From Phoronis australis (Eukaryota > Phoronida > Phoronidae), in NCBI GenBank assembly GCA_002633005.1, contig NMRA01000021.1, positions 968,298 through 1,032,297 of the forward strand: a DNA stretch of 64,000 nucleotides. The letters run 5' to 3'. Every line of letters begins with the position of its first letter. Positions within the stretch are counted from its first letter, which is position 1. Under the pieces are notes generated by a model. That model saw nothing but the letters and a program-made list of their open reading frames with translations. It was not told where the DNA came from and made no database searches. The position numbers and the translations under genes are program-made. Shown in pieces: positions 12,301 to 21,138 of the stretch.

Positions 12301-15208
12301 TTTTTTTAGATTATCAAATGTCAATATCAGTCATAGACATACATGTACACCATGATTCAATTCAATAGTTGAACACATTTGATTAATGCCAGAACAGAAG
12401 CACGAACTTTAACATTAGCGCGTAATTAAATAACGACATATCTATCCAACGTTTCGGTTTATCACTCTAAACCATTGTCAAGGAAACAGTTCACAGACTC
12501 GAAACAGGCGACACAGGTAGAGAAGAGACTGTACAGGTACACGTCAAAATGCATAGTGACGGGAGAGACCAGAAATCAAAACAGTTGGAGCTCAAATGAA
12601 CCAATGTTTCTATTGAGGTAACGCTCAGCATGGTTCAACCGTATTTGCATAGCCTCCTTTATGAGGGTGGCTTTATCCTTGTCTAAGATCTGGGCCCGGT
12701 CTCTAATCTTTGTACTCAAAACGAACTCGAAACTATTTTTGGCAATTTCTCTGCTCCTTTTGTGCGAACTTAAGATAATTGTTATCAGACTGTGCTCGAA
12801 TACATTATAGTTTATGCATAGGAGTTTCTAGTTCAAGTTTGCCCTTGAAGACCCTTATATTCGTGCTACAAACTTGAGTAAAAACTCGAAATTTCGAGTT
12901 CAAACTCGAACTTATTGCTTTAATATTGGGTTTACAAATTGTGTGCGCACGTCTGGTACAACATGTACCAGACCGCCTGCAATTATTTTATGAAGAACAT
13001 TAGAGAATAAAATTCGAATTACAACTCAAATTGTTAGGGCTGAGTTTTATCTAAAAGACATTAACTGCATTGTGCCCACTGTTATAACTTAACCGGGTCA
13101 ACTACTTTAAGTTGTCACTCTTATTCCTCCTTAACCATACCTTACCAATACTATTATTTTGCGCACGTGAAAGATAATACAGTTCTCATTTATCTTTCTC
13201 AGAATAGCATTGCCTGGTGCATGACGTCAGCAAACGTCGACTGTGACACTGTTCAAGGCCGTCGAGCGCGATAATGTTACGTCGTTGTCGTCGCAAGCGA
13301 ACGAAAAACAACCGTGATCAGGAAAGTCGACGTAATGTTATACGGAGAATAAAATGGTTTCATATGCAAAGCAGGTATAAGTAACAGTAAGGTAGTGTTT
13401 AACTTTTACAACTTTTGTCGACTTACACGAAGCCTTCATTTGAACTATATGCGTGACGGCTGTTCCCAGTCTGTTACTGGCGAAACACTGGTAGTACCCT
13501 TCGTCGCTGTCACTTGTTCTTGAAAACTTTAAAGTTCCAGAATTCTCCTCCATTCTAACGCGTCTTTCGTCTGGCGTATACACCTCACCGTTCTTCTTCC
13601 ATAAGTATCTGGGAAGGAAATACACAAATAGTGTCGTTTTCATTCGACTAATGCAACGTAGGTTACGTAAAACCCCTTTAACAAATTAGTGTATTTAGCT
13701 GAACACCTCTACATGTATATGCTGACGTGTGCTGCACATGTTTGCATATGTATAGTTAGGCATGTATAACTGGTCATGTTATGGAATTCAATCTGAGATA
13801 TATTTTACGAAGTTAGTCAAATTTTGATATGTTTCTATGGCGTTACATGTACATATCCTTAAGGTCACATATTTGCTCACTGTCTAAAACTCTGAGCATA
13901 ACCTAGATTACTCGATCGTTTATACTATCGATACATCCAGGTGCGTATGCACGCAAAGACGAACGTCACAAAGACACCAGTATCGGAAGGGTTGATCTAT
14001 TCTTCCTAAATTTCACTGACATATATCTATCGTTGCTTAATTTTCATCCTATGAGTCCTTTTGCAGTGGCGGTAATGGGGATTTCTGAGTTCAGTGTTCA
14101 TATTATTTTACGAGTTCCAAATCAGCCCTTGCATAGGGTGGAGAACACTTTCAAATATCTTTTAACACGTGACATGGATGACTAGCTTTGGAGAGATTAG
14201 TCCAATCAAGACGAAATACCACGAGTAACGGACAGTCATCAGTGCAAAGTTTTGCATAATTACGCCAAACGCACCGGAGGCAGGTGCTCGTGCTAAATTG
14301 CGATTTTCTCTAACTTTAAAATAACCAGTTTCTTAAACTGTTGTTAACGATTAATAATTTGGGACAGAAAATCTTCTTCTGTATATTAATAACGCATGTT
14401 TCGGGTTGATTAGTGCAAAGGGCCCGCCTGAGCCGCCTGTACATGTCTGATATCACGTGTACCATACCGCCAGCAATTGTCTTCACGGCCCACACTTGAT
14501 TAAGTACTTCGATATTTAAGAATCCATTTGCCTGCAATCAGCTGTCAAATCGAGTCTCGAATAAAAATTTGGCCGCTCGCGTGGCACATATCGAATTAAC
14601 TTTCAATCTTCACGTAGGTGACTGGTTAACTTTCGAGTTGCTTGCCAGTCGAAGTTTTGAGACATCGTCGAAGGAGCAAAGAAAACCATTATGCAATTTT
14701 CCATTCAGGCCTGCGATGATTAAGCTCATCAGCAAGGCTAAATCGGTCATTCATGCAAGCTTACGTCAAGGCTGGATTTCCGCTGGCGATACACAGCAGT
14801 TCTAACTCTTCTCTAGGTCTGTAGTCCACCTTTTGTGGAGGCTGTTGCATAAATGAAGGGGGGCTCTCTGTAAAATATTACAATAGATCACGGTGGTTTT
14901 CTTGTAGAGTTGGACAGGTGACCACCAAAGAAGTACACGATAAAAACGAATAAATTGAGGATAATAAAAATAAACTTAGCCAATGCAATTACTGAAGAAA
15001 GTGAGTGTTTGTAGTCTGTTTTTCATTAAAATTCATTATCTGTAGCAATAACTAAAGAAGACTGTTCAATATTCTCTTGATGTAACGTCAGGATGAATTA
15101 TAAATTGATCCTTTGATAATTTGCGTTCCAATAGACTACCATCTTAAACCTACCTCCTGCCAAAGCAAGTCCTAAAAAGCAGGTCACAATGACCAACCGC
15201 GTCAACAT
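1..15208 (-). CDS. L1CAM/neurofascin/neuroglian-family cell adhesion molecule (5' part; 16 coding exons; runs off left edge)
   Basis: Joining minus-strand exons 15208-15154, 14867-14765, 13608-13427, 12144-11950, 9661-9527, 9138-9124, 8331-8226, 7707-7523, 7066-6932, 6126-6094, 5178-5071, 3850-3666, 3426-3336, 2734-2601, 1459-1306 and 376-1 keeps frame throughout and gives about 730 residues. Order: signal peptide (1-18), Ig1 (about 19-113), Ig2 (114-223), Ig3 (229-325), Ig4 (326-417), Ig5 (418-509), Ig6 (510-605), FNIII-1 (606-705), start of FNIII-2. All twelve Ig cysteines are present. L1-family marks are CFASNRLGTA in Ig1, NGELIGDGAPPNP in Ig4, ETDPALQ in Ig6 and the FN1-FN2 linker CRTPENRPEVNPKNV, which resembles neuroglian. 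The family mediates homophilic and heterophilic adhesion at axons and cell junctions. Contactins share the six-Ig plus FNIII layout, but these motifs favour L1. The transmembrane and ankyrin-binding parts lie outside the window, so membrane type is inferred. Confidence 0.88.
1306..1459 (-). CDS. L1-family gene, exon 15: second part of Ig6
   Basis: Acceptor CTTCCAG, donor G|GTAACG, phase 0 in and 1 out. It encodes ALDMSDGKYSTEDGGATLKI, then LNDTATYTCNASNGVDEATA and EAALVVQ. The D-x-A-x-Y-x-C motif with the second cysteine completes Ig6. Confidence 0.92.
2601..2734 (-). CDS. L1-family gene, exon 14: first part of Ig6
   Basis: Acceptor CTTTTGCAG, donor GAG|GTACGC, phase 1 in and 0 out. It encodes ERTRIVTSPTDSTVTEGD, then ATFNCGAETDPALQAELTIV and WQRDGE. 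The DPAL-x-x-x-x-x-x-W spacing after the first cysteine matches the DPSL motif of L1-family and contactin Ig6 (recalled). Confidence 0.88.
3336..3426 (-). CDS. L1-family gene, exon 13: second part of Ig5, GC donor
   Basis: Acceptor TTATTTCAG, phase 0 in. It encodes NVELTDAGDLQCTARNKLGS, then VDHRFTLVVR, with the second Ig5 cysteine. The only donor that keeps frame with exon 14 is AGAG|GCAAGT, a GC-type 5' splice site in its usual strong context. The nearby GT sites would use phase 0 and meet a stop five codons into exon 14. Confidence 0.85.
3666..3850 (-). CDS. L1-family gene, exon 12: first part of Ig5
   Basis: Acceptor ATTTCAG, donor GTGCGT, phase 1 in and 0 out. It encodes SVPPQFTETDNSPVQ, then RVVKCRSFGIPKPETQWRSK, and ends LPEGDLEIR. 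The first cysteine (VKC), the F-G-x-P-x-P-x-x-x-W motif and G-x-L-x-I-R agree with L1-family Ig5. Confidence 0.92.
4004..4145. mobile_element. CATGGGCGG hairpin MITE, tandem double copy
   Basis: Two head-to-tail units (4004-about 4073 and 4077-4145) with ends CATGGRCGGYGCA and TGCGCCGCCCATG. Each has a core resembling GCACTGAAAAAGTGG and AGGCTATAGCCCC. The pair is flanked by the 5-bp direct repeat TGTAA, so it inserted as one unit. It lies in intron 11 of the L1-family gene. Confidence 0.75.
5071..5178 (-). CDS. L1-family gene, exon 11: second half of Ig4
   Basis: Acceptor TGTTGCAG, donor T|GTAAGT, phase 1 in and 1 out. It encodes GDVRFTGLLEEDAQVLQCNA, then SNMHGYVFTNAYLNIR. The pattern QCNASNxHGYxxxNAxxxI is very close to neurofascin (QCNTSNEHGYLLANAFVSV, recalled). 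A decayed copy of the 3' end of this exon lies about 120 nt further along the intron. Confidence 0.92.
6094..6126 (-). CDS. L1-family gene, exon 10: 33-nt exon inside Ig4 (APPNP motif)
   Basis: Acceptor TTTTCAG, donor G|GTATGT, phase 1 in and 1 out. It encodes APPNPRRQLDG. Vertebrate neurofascin has APPNPNREVAGD at the same place between the Ig4 tryptophan and second cysteine (recalled), so this very short exon is well supported by homology. Skipping it would keep frame but remove 11 residues from the middle of Ig4, so it is probably constitutive. Confidence 0.88.
6597..6703. mobile_element. CATGGGCGG hairpin MITE
   Basis: Ends are CATGGGCGGCACACCATA and GTGCTGCGCCGCCCATG. The core is longer than in other copies, perhaps a partial double unit. 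It is flanked by the 5-bp direct repeat CCTGT. It lies in intron 9 of the L1-family gene. Confidence 0.75.
6932..7066 (-). CDS. L1-family gene, exon 9: first half of Ig4
   Basis: Acceptor TTTCACAG, donor G|GTTAGT, phase 1 in and 1 out. It encodes AKPEWTERPRDQ, then ATFKCQASGVPQPDIQWFVN and GELIGDG. The first cysteine (FKC) and core tryptophan are present, and P-Q-P-x-x-Q-W-x-V-N-G closely follows vertebrate neurofascin (recalled: NPKPTVQWMVNG). Confidence 0.92.
7523..7707 (-). CDS. L1-family gene, exon 8: second half of Ig3
   Basis: Acceptor TATGTCAG, donor G|GTACGT, phase 2 in and 1 out. It encodes YPSPNVTWVKVGGRLD, then SDQGEYRCVARNARGTSVES and SFHLSVE. The core tryptophan, the D-x-G-x-Y-x-C motif and the second cysteine complete Ig3. 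This is one of the most canonical Ig stretches in the gene. Confidence 0.93.
8226..8331 (-). CDS. L1-family gene, exon 7: first half of Ig3
   Basis: Acceptor CTGGACAG, donor GTAAGT, phase 1 in and 2 out. It encodes DVGETASQVTLLWSSVANTQ, then GGSTRMKCIFSGY with the first Ig3 cysteine. The pattern of xLLxPx(T/S) followed by G-x-x-x-x-xCxxxG is that of L1-family Ig3 (recalled human L1: LVLECIAEG). Confidence 0.85.
8582..8683 (-). CDS. Candidate 102-nt cassette exon in the Ig2-Ig3 linker
   Basis: The acceptor CTTCTCCCAG and donor C|GTGAGT bound 102 nt with no stop in the required phase (1 in, 1 out). It would insert 34 residues including LSNLTNISTSRTRRSFASIV. It carries two N-glycosylation sequons (NLT, NIS) and RTRR followed by S, which fits a furin-type cleavage consensus. 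Neurofascin also has a linker insert at this place. It could be a chance open frame: the probability of no stop in 34 codons is not small, and no homologue was recognised. Confidence 0.4.
9124..9138 (-). CDS. L1-family gene, exon 6: 15-nt microexon in the Ig2-Ig3 linker
   Basis: A long T-rich tract and TTTTAG precede 15 nt encoding DPGRG (phase 1 in and 1 out), followed by donor G|GTGCGT. Exons 5 and 7 also join in phase without it, so it is probably a cassette. L1-family genes are known for very small alternative exons, and the Ig2-Ig3 linker is a known variable site in neurofascin and NrCAM. No transcript evidence is available here. Confidence 0.6.
9527..9661 (-). CDS. L1-family gene, exon 5: second part of Ig2
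   Basis: Acceptor TTCTCAG, donor G|GTGAGT, phase 1 in and 1 out. It encodes GRLWITYVLEED, then NFIYECKLHNRF, with the second Ig2 cysteine (YEC), and ends YKLTVNRP. This matches the G-x-L-x-F/I pattern before the second cysteine in L1-family Ig2. It follows intron 4 (2288 nt), the longest coding intron seen. Confidence 0.85.
11950..12144 (-). CDS. L1-family gene, exon 4: first part of Ig2
   Basis: Acceptor CTGTAG, donor G|GTAGGT, phase 1 in and 1 out. It encodes YQNTFPESPPSHVTVNVGQ, then VFDCTGRPLGYPDAEVGWV, with the first Ig2 cysteine (FDC) and the core tryptophan (GW). No long open frame marks this exon; it shows only through splice sites and domain continuity. Confidence 0.85.
12690..12945. 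mobile_element. TCGAG-rich foldback MITE, partial copy
   Basis: Starts CTGGGCCCGGTCTCTAATC and follows the reverse complement of 49540-49775 closely, through the AACTCGAAATTTCGAGTT palindrome to AATATTGGGTTTACAA, then stops matching. It lies in intron 3 of the L1-family gene. Confidence 0.72.
13427..13608 (-). CDS. L1-family gene, exon 3: second half of Ig1
   Basis: The acceptor CTTCCCAG gives phase 2 in; the donor T|GTAAGT gives phase 1 out. It encodes YLWKKNGEVYTPDERR, with the core tryptophan, and then EGYYQCFASNRLGTAVTH. The CFASNRLGTA stretch is nearly the vertebrate L1 Ig1 motif CFASNKLGTA (recalled), which is the clearest family mark at this end of the gene. Confidence 0.9.
14765..14867 (-). 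CDS. L1-family gene, exon 2: first half of Ig1
   Basis: The acceptor TTTTACAG precedes the exon and GTAAGC follows it; phase is 1 in and 2 out. It encodes ESPPSFMQQPPQKVDY, then REELELLCIASGNPALT, with the first Ig1 cysteine in LLC. The SPP start and QxPP spacing resemble the N-terminus of mature L1-family proteins. Intron 1 is only 286 nt. Confidence 0.85.
15154..15208 (-). CDS. L1-family gene, coding exon 1: signal peptide
   Basis: The ATG at 15208-15206 opens a peptide reading MLTRLVIVTCFLGLALAG, a textbook signal peptide (short basic n-region, hydrophobic core, small residues at the end). The exon ends in phase 1 at a strong donor (G|GTAGGT). Phase 1 is the usual phase entering Ig domains. 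No in-frame alternative start is needed. Confidence 0.85.
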
Positions 15209-15245
15209 AATAGCCGATAGATCAGCTGTATACCACGTGACGAAT
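15209..15245 (-). other. 5' UTR part of L1-family exon 1, with upstream splice acceptor
   Basis: Directly upstream of the signal-peptide ATG, the minus strand reads CTTTTTCTTTTGCAG followed by 37 nt before the ATG. This is a strong 3' splice site, so the 5' UTR is probably spliced and the promoter lies upstream, at higher coordinates. Confidence 0.6.
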
Positions 15246-18200
15246 CTGCAAAAGAAAAAGTAGACAAAGTAGTTTTCATCAACAGTATATTCTTCACGAA
15301 ATTATTCAACCACCTTTCGAAGTATTCAAGTGTATTTGACCGTGCCAATATCATAATACATAGGTGAAGTAGAAGGATTCTCTTCTTACTATTTTATAAA
15401 AAATGGCGAATCTTGTTATAAATGCCAACAACCACGAGTTAGACGGGTTTATGGGCGCCCTTATCAGGGGCAGATAGAACAAAATCCCGATCACAAGGAT
15501 CGGTCAGCTCACGAAACGAACTCGAGATATTGTACGCACCTAACGATCTAGTCCCGTTACAGGGCAACCAAAGCGATGTTCCTACATCGCTTTTGAACAC
15601 AGCCTTCATGTAACACTGATTCTGAGCACATGGGAAGACAACTCAGATGGAGTTCATCACAGCACAGAACATGTGTCATGACGTAATGACTAAGCTGTAA
15701 TCCTGTCATAGATCTGAGGGGTGGTTGATTCGTAAGCGTCATGATATTTACCGTCTGGTCTATGGAAATGAGCTCTTCTTTATCATGTGGACGAATGAAC
15801 AACGATGTCTTATTTTCTGGTTGTAAGCACTTCGAAGAGTCACTGACCACGAAACTGTAAGTTGTCGTGTTAAAGAGATCAACTTTCTTGGCAGTGGTAT
15901 TTACTCCCTCCAAAGCACCGTTATCGCGTTCTTACCCTTTGTTTGAATTCAAATTGGTTACTATGGTGTCTATACTGTCTCCAGAACCTGCTATGACAAC
16001 CATCTTAACGTGGATCTGGTCTGCAATTACGACAGCCAGATCTTTTGATCTTCTAATCTGATTATGAAGATGAGACCGATGGTATTGCTGTATTAGTGAC
16101 CCATAAAGTTCTATTTTTTGGTAACAGCCGCGAATGAATTGCACTTGCGCGGAAAGCGAGAAAATATATACTGAAAATAATCTATTCTCTCATGAAATAA
16201 TTTTCAAAATCGGCGTTGTCACAAGAGGCACGTTGAATTAGAAAAAATAAAGTTTATTTCCTACAAAGCCTTGGCATATTTCATCTCTGAGAAGATTCAC
16301 ATATTAAATACCACAAAAGCAACAAATGTTTGTTCAACTACGGAATTCTAATATTTGGCGCCTACAGATCCGTGTTCTCCAGAAACGACACTGTCATACC
16401 AGTGAAACACACCCTTCTGCCAGTTTGACTTTGTGCTAACATGTATCATTGTGCGAGATATTAAAATCACCAAATCATGCTCGCCATAGTGAAAAAATCG
16501 GGGCGCACACTGTGGTGCGCATGTTGTTGACCGTTAGGTGGAGTGTCGTTCGTATATTAGGTGGACATTGACGCAGATACTGATCACAAATCTACCGTAA
16601 TACGGAACAACACTGATCGGGGGTATCCCACAAAAAGTGCACCAGGACTAAAAGATTCTTCGCCCAGTTTTCTTTCGAAAGGGTATTTTTCGATTTATTT
16701 ACCTTCGTGACTATGAATTCTAAAAGGTTCATTTAAAATGAAATTTTTACTATGACTTTACTCTCTATTTATTTTCTTCAGGTTAAACTTCAGTACTTCG
16801 GGTTTTAATTCAATTTTAGATCAATGGATATGGCTTTTGTTTGGATTTCAAAAATGATTACGTTCGGAAGCTATCTTTTTTCAGAGTGTAATACTTTTCG
16901 GTAGAAAGTTCCAGCAATGCCAAGTTCCTTTAATATTTACTCTCTAAAAGTGTGTTTTTATTGTGCCAGCTTTCTGAATGTTGCAAAAACGATCCCAATT
17001 TTGAAATGGCACACCTCCGTCAAAAGTGGTTGAGTAACCCCCTAGACGTACACTGAGGTCGTGAAACGGTGTCCTGTCACTGATTCTCTGTGAATTCCGT
17101 AAAAATACTTGGTGCATCATTCTGTCTCAGCTGAGTTGCTAGCGTGTGATTGTGAGGATAGGATTTCACGAGCATGACCTACATGTAGGAAATGGCAAGA
17201 ACAGGTGTACAGATCTTCATCAGTCAACATGGGCTGAAGTTGGAACAGACACTAAACATCGATAGCGGCAAGGTTTAAAGCCGCCCGTTTGTATTGCGTG
17301 TGCGCTTTTGCGAATTACCCCTGGGGACCTACATGTATGCGCACACTTCCACCAGTCCCGGGACGTTCGTCAAGCATTTACCGCGCCAGCGACACATTGG
17401 ATTCTCAGCAGTATATGAAAACCAATCTCGACAATAAAACAACCTTACGCTACGACATACGGATATTGTTCTGAACAAAACGTAGATGAAAACGCAAGAA
17501 AAAAAACATGATAAGGTCTTGTTGAAAAATAGACGCACAGCGTGTCTGAAAATAAGTCTAAGCTGAGACAAGGTACAAAACAGTCTTGTTGGTACAACAA
17601 CAGGTTTTATTAAGATCATCCAAACCTACAGCGGAATAGATTTCAAGATGGATAATGGAAATCTCCTCCGGCACACCTCAGTCACGTCCAAATGCTCCCA
17701 CTACCATTGCGTGTCACACATCTTTGTTTTTCATTTTTTCAGCAGGCGGAAATTCAATTTTCTACTCAAAATTGTTTTCCTTGAAAATGTTTCTGGAGAG
17801 CACATTATGATTTGCTGGCTATAGGCGTAGAAACATAGACTGGCTAGAATTGAATGTATATTAATTGGGAAAATATCTTGCTCGAAAAATGCCGATTTTC
17901 AATGTTTTAAATCGTAATTAATTTCAAAGTCAATGAAAAAGTAGCCCTTCACGCTCTATCGTGGAAAACGAATTAAATTGCTCGGTGTCAATTCTATTGG
18001 TACCATCAGATTTGCTGTTTTTTCGAAACAGAGTACGCTAAATTAATTTGTTCTTCAAATTCCAGCAATATGTTCATTGATTATTTATAAATTTCTTACC
18101 TGACTGAAAAATAAACCTTTCTATAAATCGAAAGGCTTAACCCGCTCCAGTTATTAATCCTGTACAGAGAATCAAACCAGATTCCTCTGTTCTGTTGTTT

Positions 18201-18494
18201 CAGTAACTGTGGTAAACCTCCGCCGAAGATCAGTTGCTCAACTGAGCTGAGAAAGGGTGAATGATGTGTTCACGGTTTAAAGGCGGAGTAATCCGAGATG
18301 AATCTGAGTCATATGCGAGCGATTTATTTTTAGGCTCTGGAAATACTTCTGAGGGTAGCAGGGCTGTGGCTCGTTCTGAACTATCGTTGGCCGTTGCCAC
18401 TAAAGTGCCGTTCTTAAATTATTCTCGTAATATACGGGTATTTTCACGCCTGTGAATTAATGTACAGTGCACACTAGGATTCGGAATGAAATCT
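15246..18494. other. Region upstream of the L1-family gene; no gene seen
   Basis: No coding region is recognisable. Two minus-strand donor-like sites could end noncoding first exons: CAG|GTAAGA with the exon side at 18100, and TTAG|GTGCGT near 15542. Neither can be chosen from sequence alone, so the promoter is not placed. Confidence 0.4.
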
Positions 18495-18842
18495 TTTTAC
18501 TTTTTGAAATCGAACTCGAGATAATTTTTGGCACGTTCTATTCCACTTGTTTATTATTTTTCAGGGTTTATGCACGACAGTTTCTAATTCTCATCTGATG
18601 ACCCAACAGACTCCAGTAAAACTCGAGAATTCGAGTAAAAACTAGAGATTTCGTGTTCAGAATCGAACTTCCTCACCCCAATGTTGGGGCCATCACGCTC
18701 AATTTATTATACAGTTATTCGTGCAAGCCATGATGATACTCGAGCACAGAATATTACTAATGTAGTTAGAGTCCGCAAGAAAGTAGAATAGAATTTTCAA
18801 AACTGTTCTCAAGTTCGATTTCGAGTTAAAAGCTAAGACCCT
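18495..18842. mobile_element. TCGAG-rich foldback MITE, diverged copy
   Basis: Inverted ends around AAATCGAACTCGAG (left) and CAAGTTCGATTTCGAG (right), with an internal AACTCGAGAATTCGAGTA palindrome and the shared ACTCGAGCACAGA stretch. It is clearly related to 49369-49775 but much diverged. Confidence 0.55.
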
Positions 18843-18947
18843 GGATTCAGATACATGTATATCCAATGTGAAACTTGATCATAGGCCACGTGAGCCTTGG
18901 ACAAGTTTTAAGCTTGTAATTTTAGAGATGCAACGAGAAAGAGCTGT

Positions 18948-19075
18948 TATTTTTTATTAATTATTATTGCTAATTATCATCAAAAATTTCTATTATCATT
19001 ATCATTATTAGCATTATTAGTATTACTATTATTATTATTATCATCATTATTTTTATTATGATTATTCCCGTAATA
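18948..19075. repeat. ATT/ATC-rich microsatellite tract
   Basis: Imperfect runs of TTA, ATT and TCATTA triplets over about 125 bp. Confidence 0.8.
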
Positions 19076-20812
19076 CTTAACTTTATTATTTCCTTGGGTA
19101 AAACTATTGGTATTAGTAGTATTGTTACTGATTCTAAAAATTATAGTATCATACAAATATAGACCAATCTCGTGGGTAATACCTGGTTATATACACGTAT
19201 GGATCGAGGGGCGAAGGTCCTCATCCTGAAATGTCAGGCGGGTCGGTCTCTACTCGATTTATTGCACAACCATTGATACATATTCCCTGTATTTCATTTC
19301 CTGTTAGAGTGACACTTCTTATCCGTTTGTTTTTATTTACTACATCGCCTGGCAGCTTACTTTGTTAACACGATCAGGTCGTTGGTTATGGAATTCCATG
19401 ATTTCAACGGCGTGTAATAGGTCAGAACACGAATAACTATATCAGTGACGTCTGAGCGGCTTGAACGCAAAGGTGACTAAATTGCATGGCTCTCTCCGGG
19501 CGTAGACGCTAGGACCAACGCTAGGACCTAAGCCGCGTAGAAAAACCTAGTCAAAGTGACGTGTTCTCATTTAAAATGCACAGCAATATTATACGTAATC
19601 TCGCGAAGTCTTGCATTTTAGCGAGGTCCTAGCGTTACTGAAGTCATCGTACATTGCTTTGTCCTATCAAAGGCCACCTAAGTACTACTGCTACCACTAG
19701 CGCTAGTACACGAACAGTTCTGCTGATCTACTACTAGGTTTGCTTCTATTTCTGCCATTCAATACAGTAAAATTCCCTATACAAGCCCGTGGGCGCATAT
19801 TCGAGTGTGCTTTAGCATTCAAATGTACATGTATTTCCAACGCCCATTGCTTCTTTTACTAAAATCGTCGTTGACATAAGGGCGTCTAATCAGCTACACT
19901 GTTTCGAGGAAAATGTATACCTTTTGTTGCCTGAGTCCGGTTATGCTTTAACAACTAAGAACGAAACAAATTACTAGGTGCCCTTGCACAAGTTAAAACA
20001 CATGTACCAAGCCAACATGATGTGTTTTGCAGGCGACCCGCCTCGTTTGTTGCTTTGAAATTAACGAGTCTAAAACAACACATCGTAAGGGGAAGTCAAG
20101 AAAGTGACTGCTTTACGACACCGCCTTTCAACACCAAGCGAGTGTGAATTCCTCCGCGTGACGTGACATTCGATTGTGAAAAAAGAAACTAGTGCAGACC
20201 AGTAATGAATCGAGGTAGTGTTGAGAATATATTGACAGTGCATTCATACTGTTCTGTCTCTCTACCCGAGTGTTAATTAAGATAATTGTCGACTACAGCC
20301 ACACAGCAGCATGACATTTAAAACTGACAACAGTCCCTTTACTGCAAGAAAGAACTTATTGTCTGGACGACTCATTGTTGTTAAACTCCTTTCAAGGTGT
20401 TCTTTTCATAGATTGGTTTGATTTCTGGACTTGTATAGTGCTTTATAGTGTTCGTTAGCTCTTTAAGCCCGACACATAAAGTGGCCTGCAAGATAAAGCT
20501 AACTTACAGTACTTATCGCGGTCTTGAGCAATTATGAAATATCAGCGCTTCCCAAGATCCTTAATCACTTCAAGGAACACTTTAGGGGCCAATTTTATAG
20601 CAGTAATTAGTTGTCTTAATCGAACATCAACTTTTACAAAAGGCGAGTTCACAACACTGAGTTCATACTAAAGCACTGTCGCACCACGTAGGGACAGTTA
20701 GCAAGCAGATGTCTGCACTCACTCCAGGCAAACAATTTCCCGAAAATAGCTAGCTCGTGTACAAGGTGTTACGTAATCGCAGTGTTTTATTAGAACAACC
20801 ACGAAGCTTGCT

Positions 20813-20951
20813 CAAGGACTACAGTCGCCAGTGAAAGCATCCTAACTGAAGATGTCTTGCCACAACACCCATTTGCAAACANCAAGGACTACAGTCGCCA
20901 GTGAAAGCATCCTAACTGAAGATGTCTTGCCCCAACACCCATTTGCAAACA
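20813..20951. repeat. 69-bp direct repeat either side of a single N (assembly joint)
   Basis: 20813-20881 and 20883-20951 are the same 69 bases with one mismatch (CCAC against CCCC), separated by N at 20882. This is what an unmerged overlap between two contig ends looks like; true tandem duplication is less likely. Confidence 0.8.
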
Positions 20952-21064
20952 GACCTGGTACGATTTTTCGCGGGAGGACGACATTGATTAATGGAGAGTG
21001 ACTCGGGATGAGCTCCGTAGTCGACAGTCTCGCGATTACGTTCGATCTCATGCTGTTTATAATT

Positions 21065-21138
21065 CATGGGCGGCGCACCTTAGCGGCGGGATGGCGGCTA
21101 TAGCTTCCCCCACTTATTTCAGAGCTGCGCCGCCCATG
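21065..21138. mobile_element. CATGGGCGG hairpin MITE
   Basis: A 74-bp unit with complementary ends (CATGGGCGGCGCACC, then GCTGCGCCGCCCATG) and core GGCTATAGC. Flanking bases (TAATT, TTTAA) do not give a clear target duplication. Confidence 0.7.

Noticed and set aside
12446-12490. AACGTTTCGG-type motif, similar near 27649 and 34244
   Set aside because: Reminiscent of short motifs near retroelement ends in many invertebrates, but the matches are too short to call a feature.
1-15208. Contactin, DSCAM or hemicentin identity for the Ig/FNIII gene
   Set aside because: Contactin shares the six-Ig layout, but CFASNRLGTA, the Ig4 APPNP motif and the CRTPENRPEVNPKNV linker fit L1/neurofascin/neuroglian better. 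DSCAM and hemicentin have many more Ig domains before FNIII or none.
21065-21138. Hairpin as a transcription terminator
   Set aside because: The same hairpin occurs at seven loci, several with target duplications, so it is a mobile element in a eukaryotic genome.
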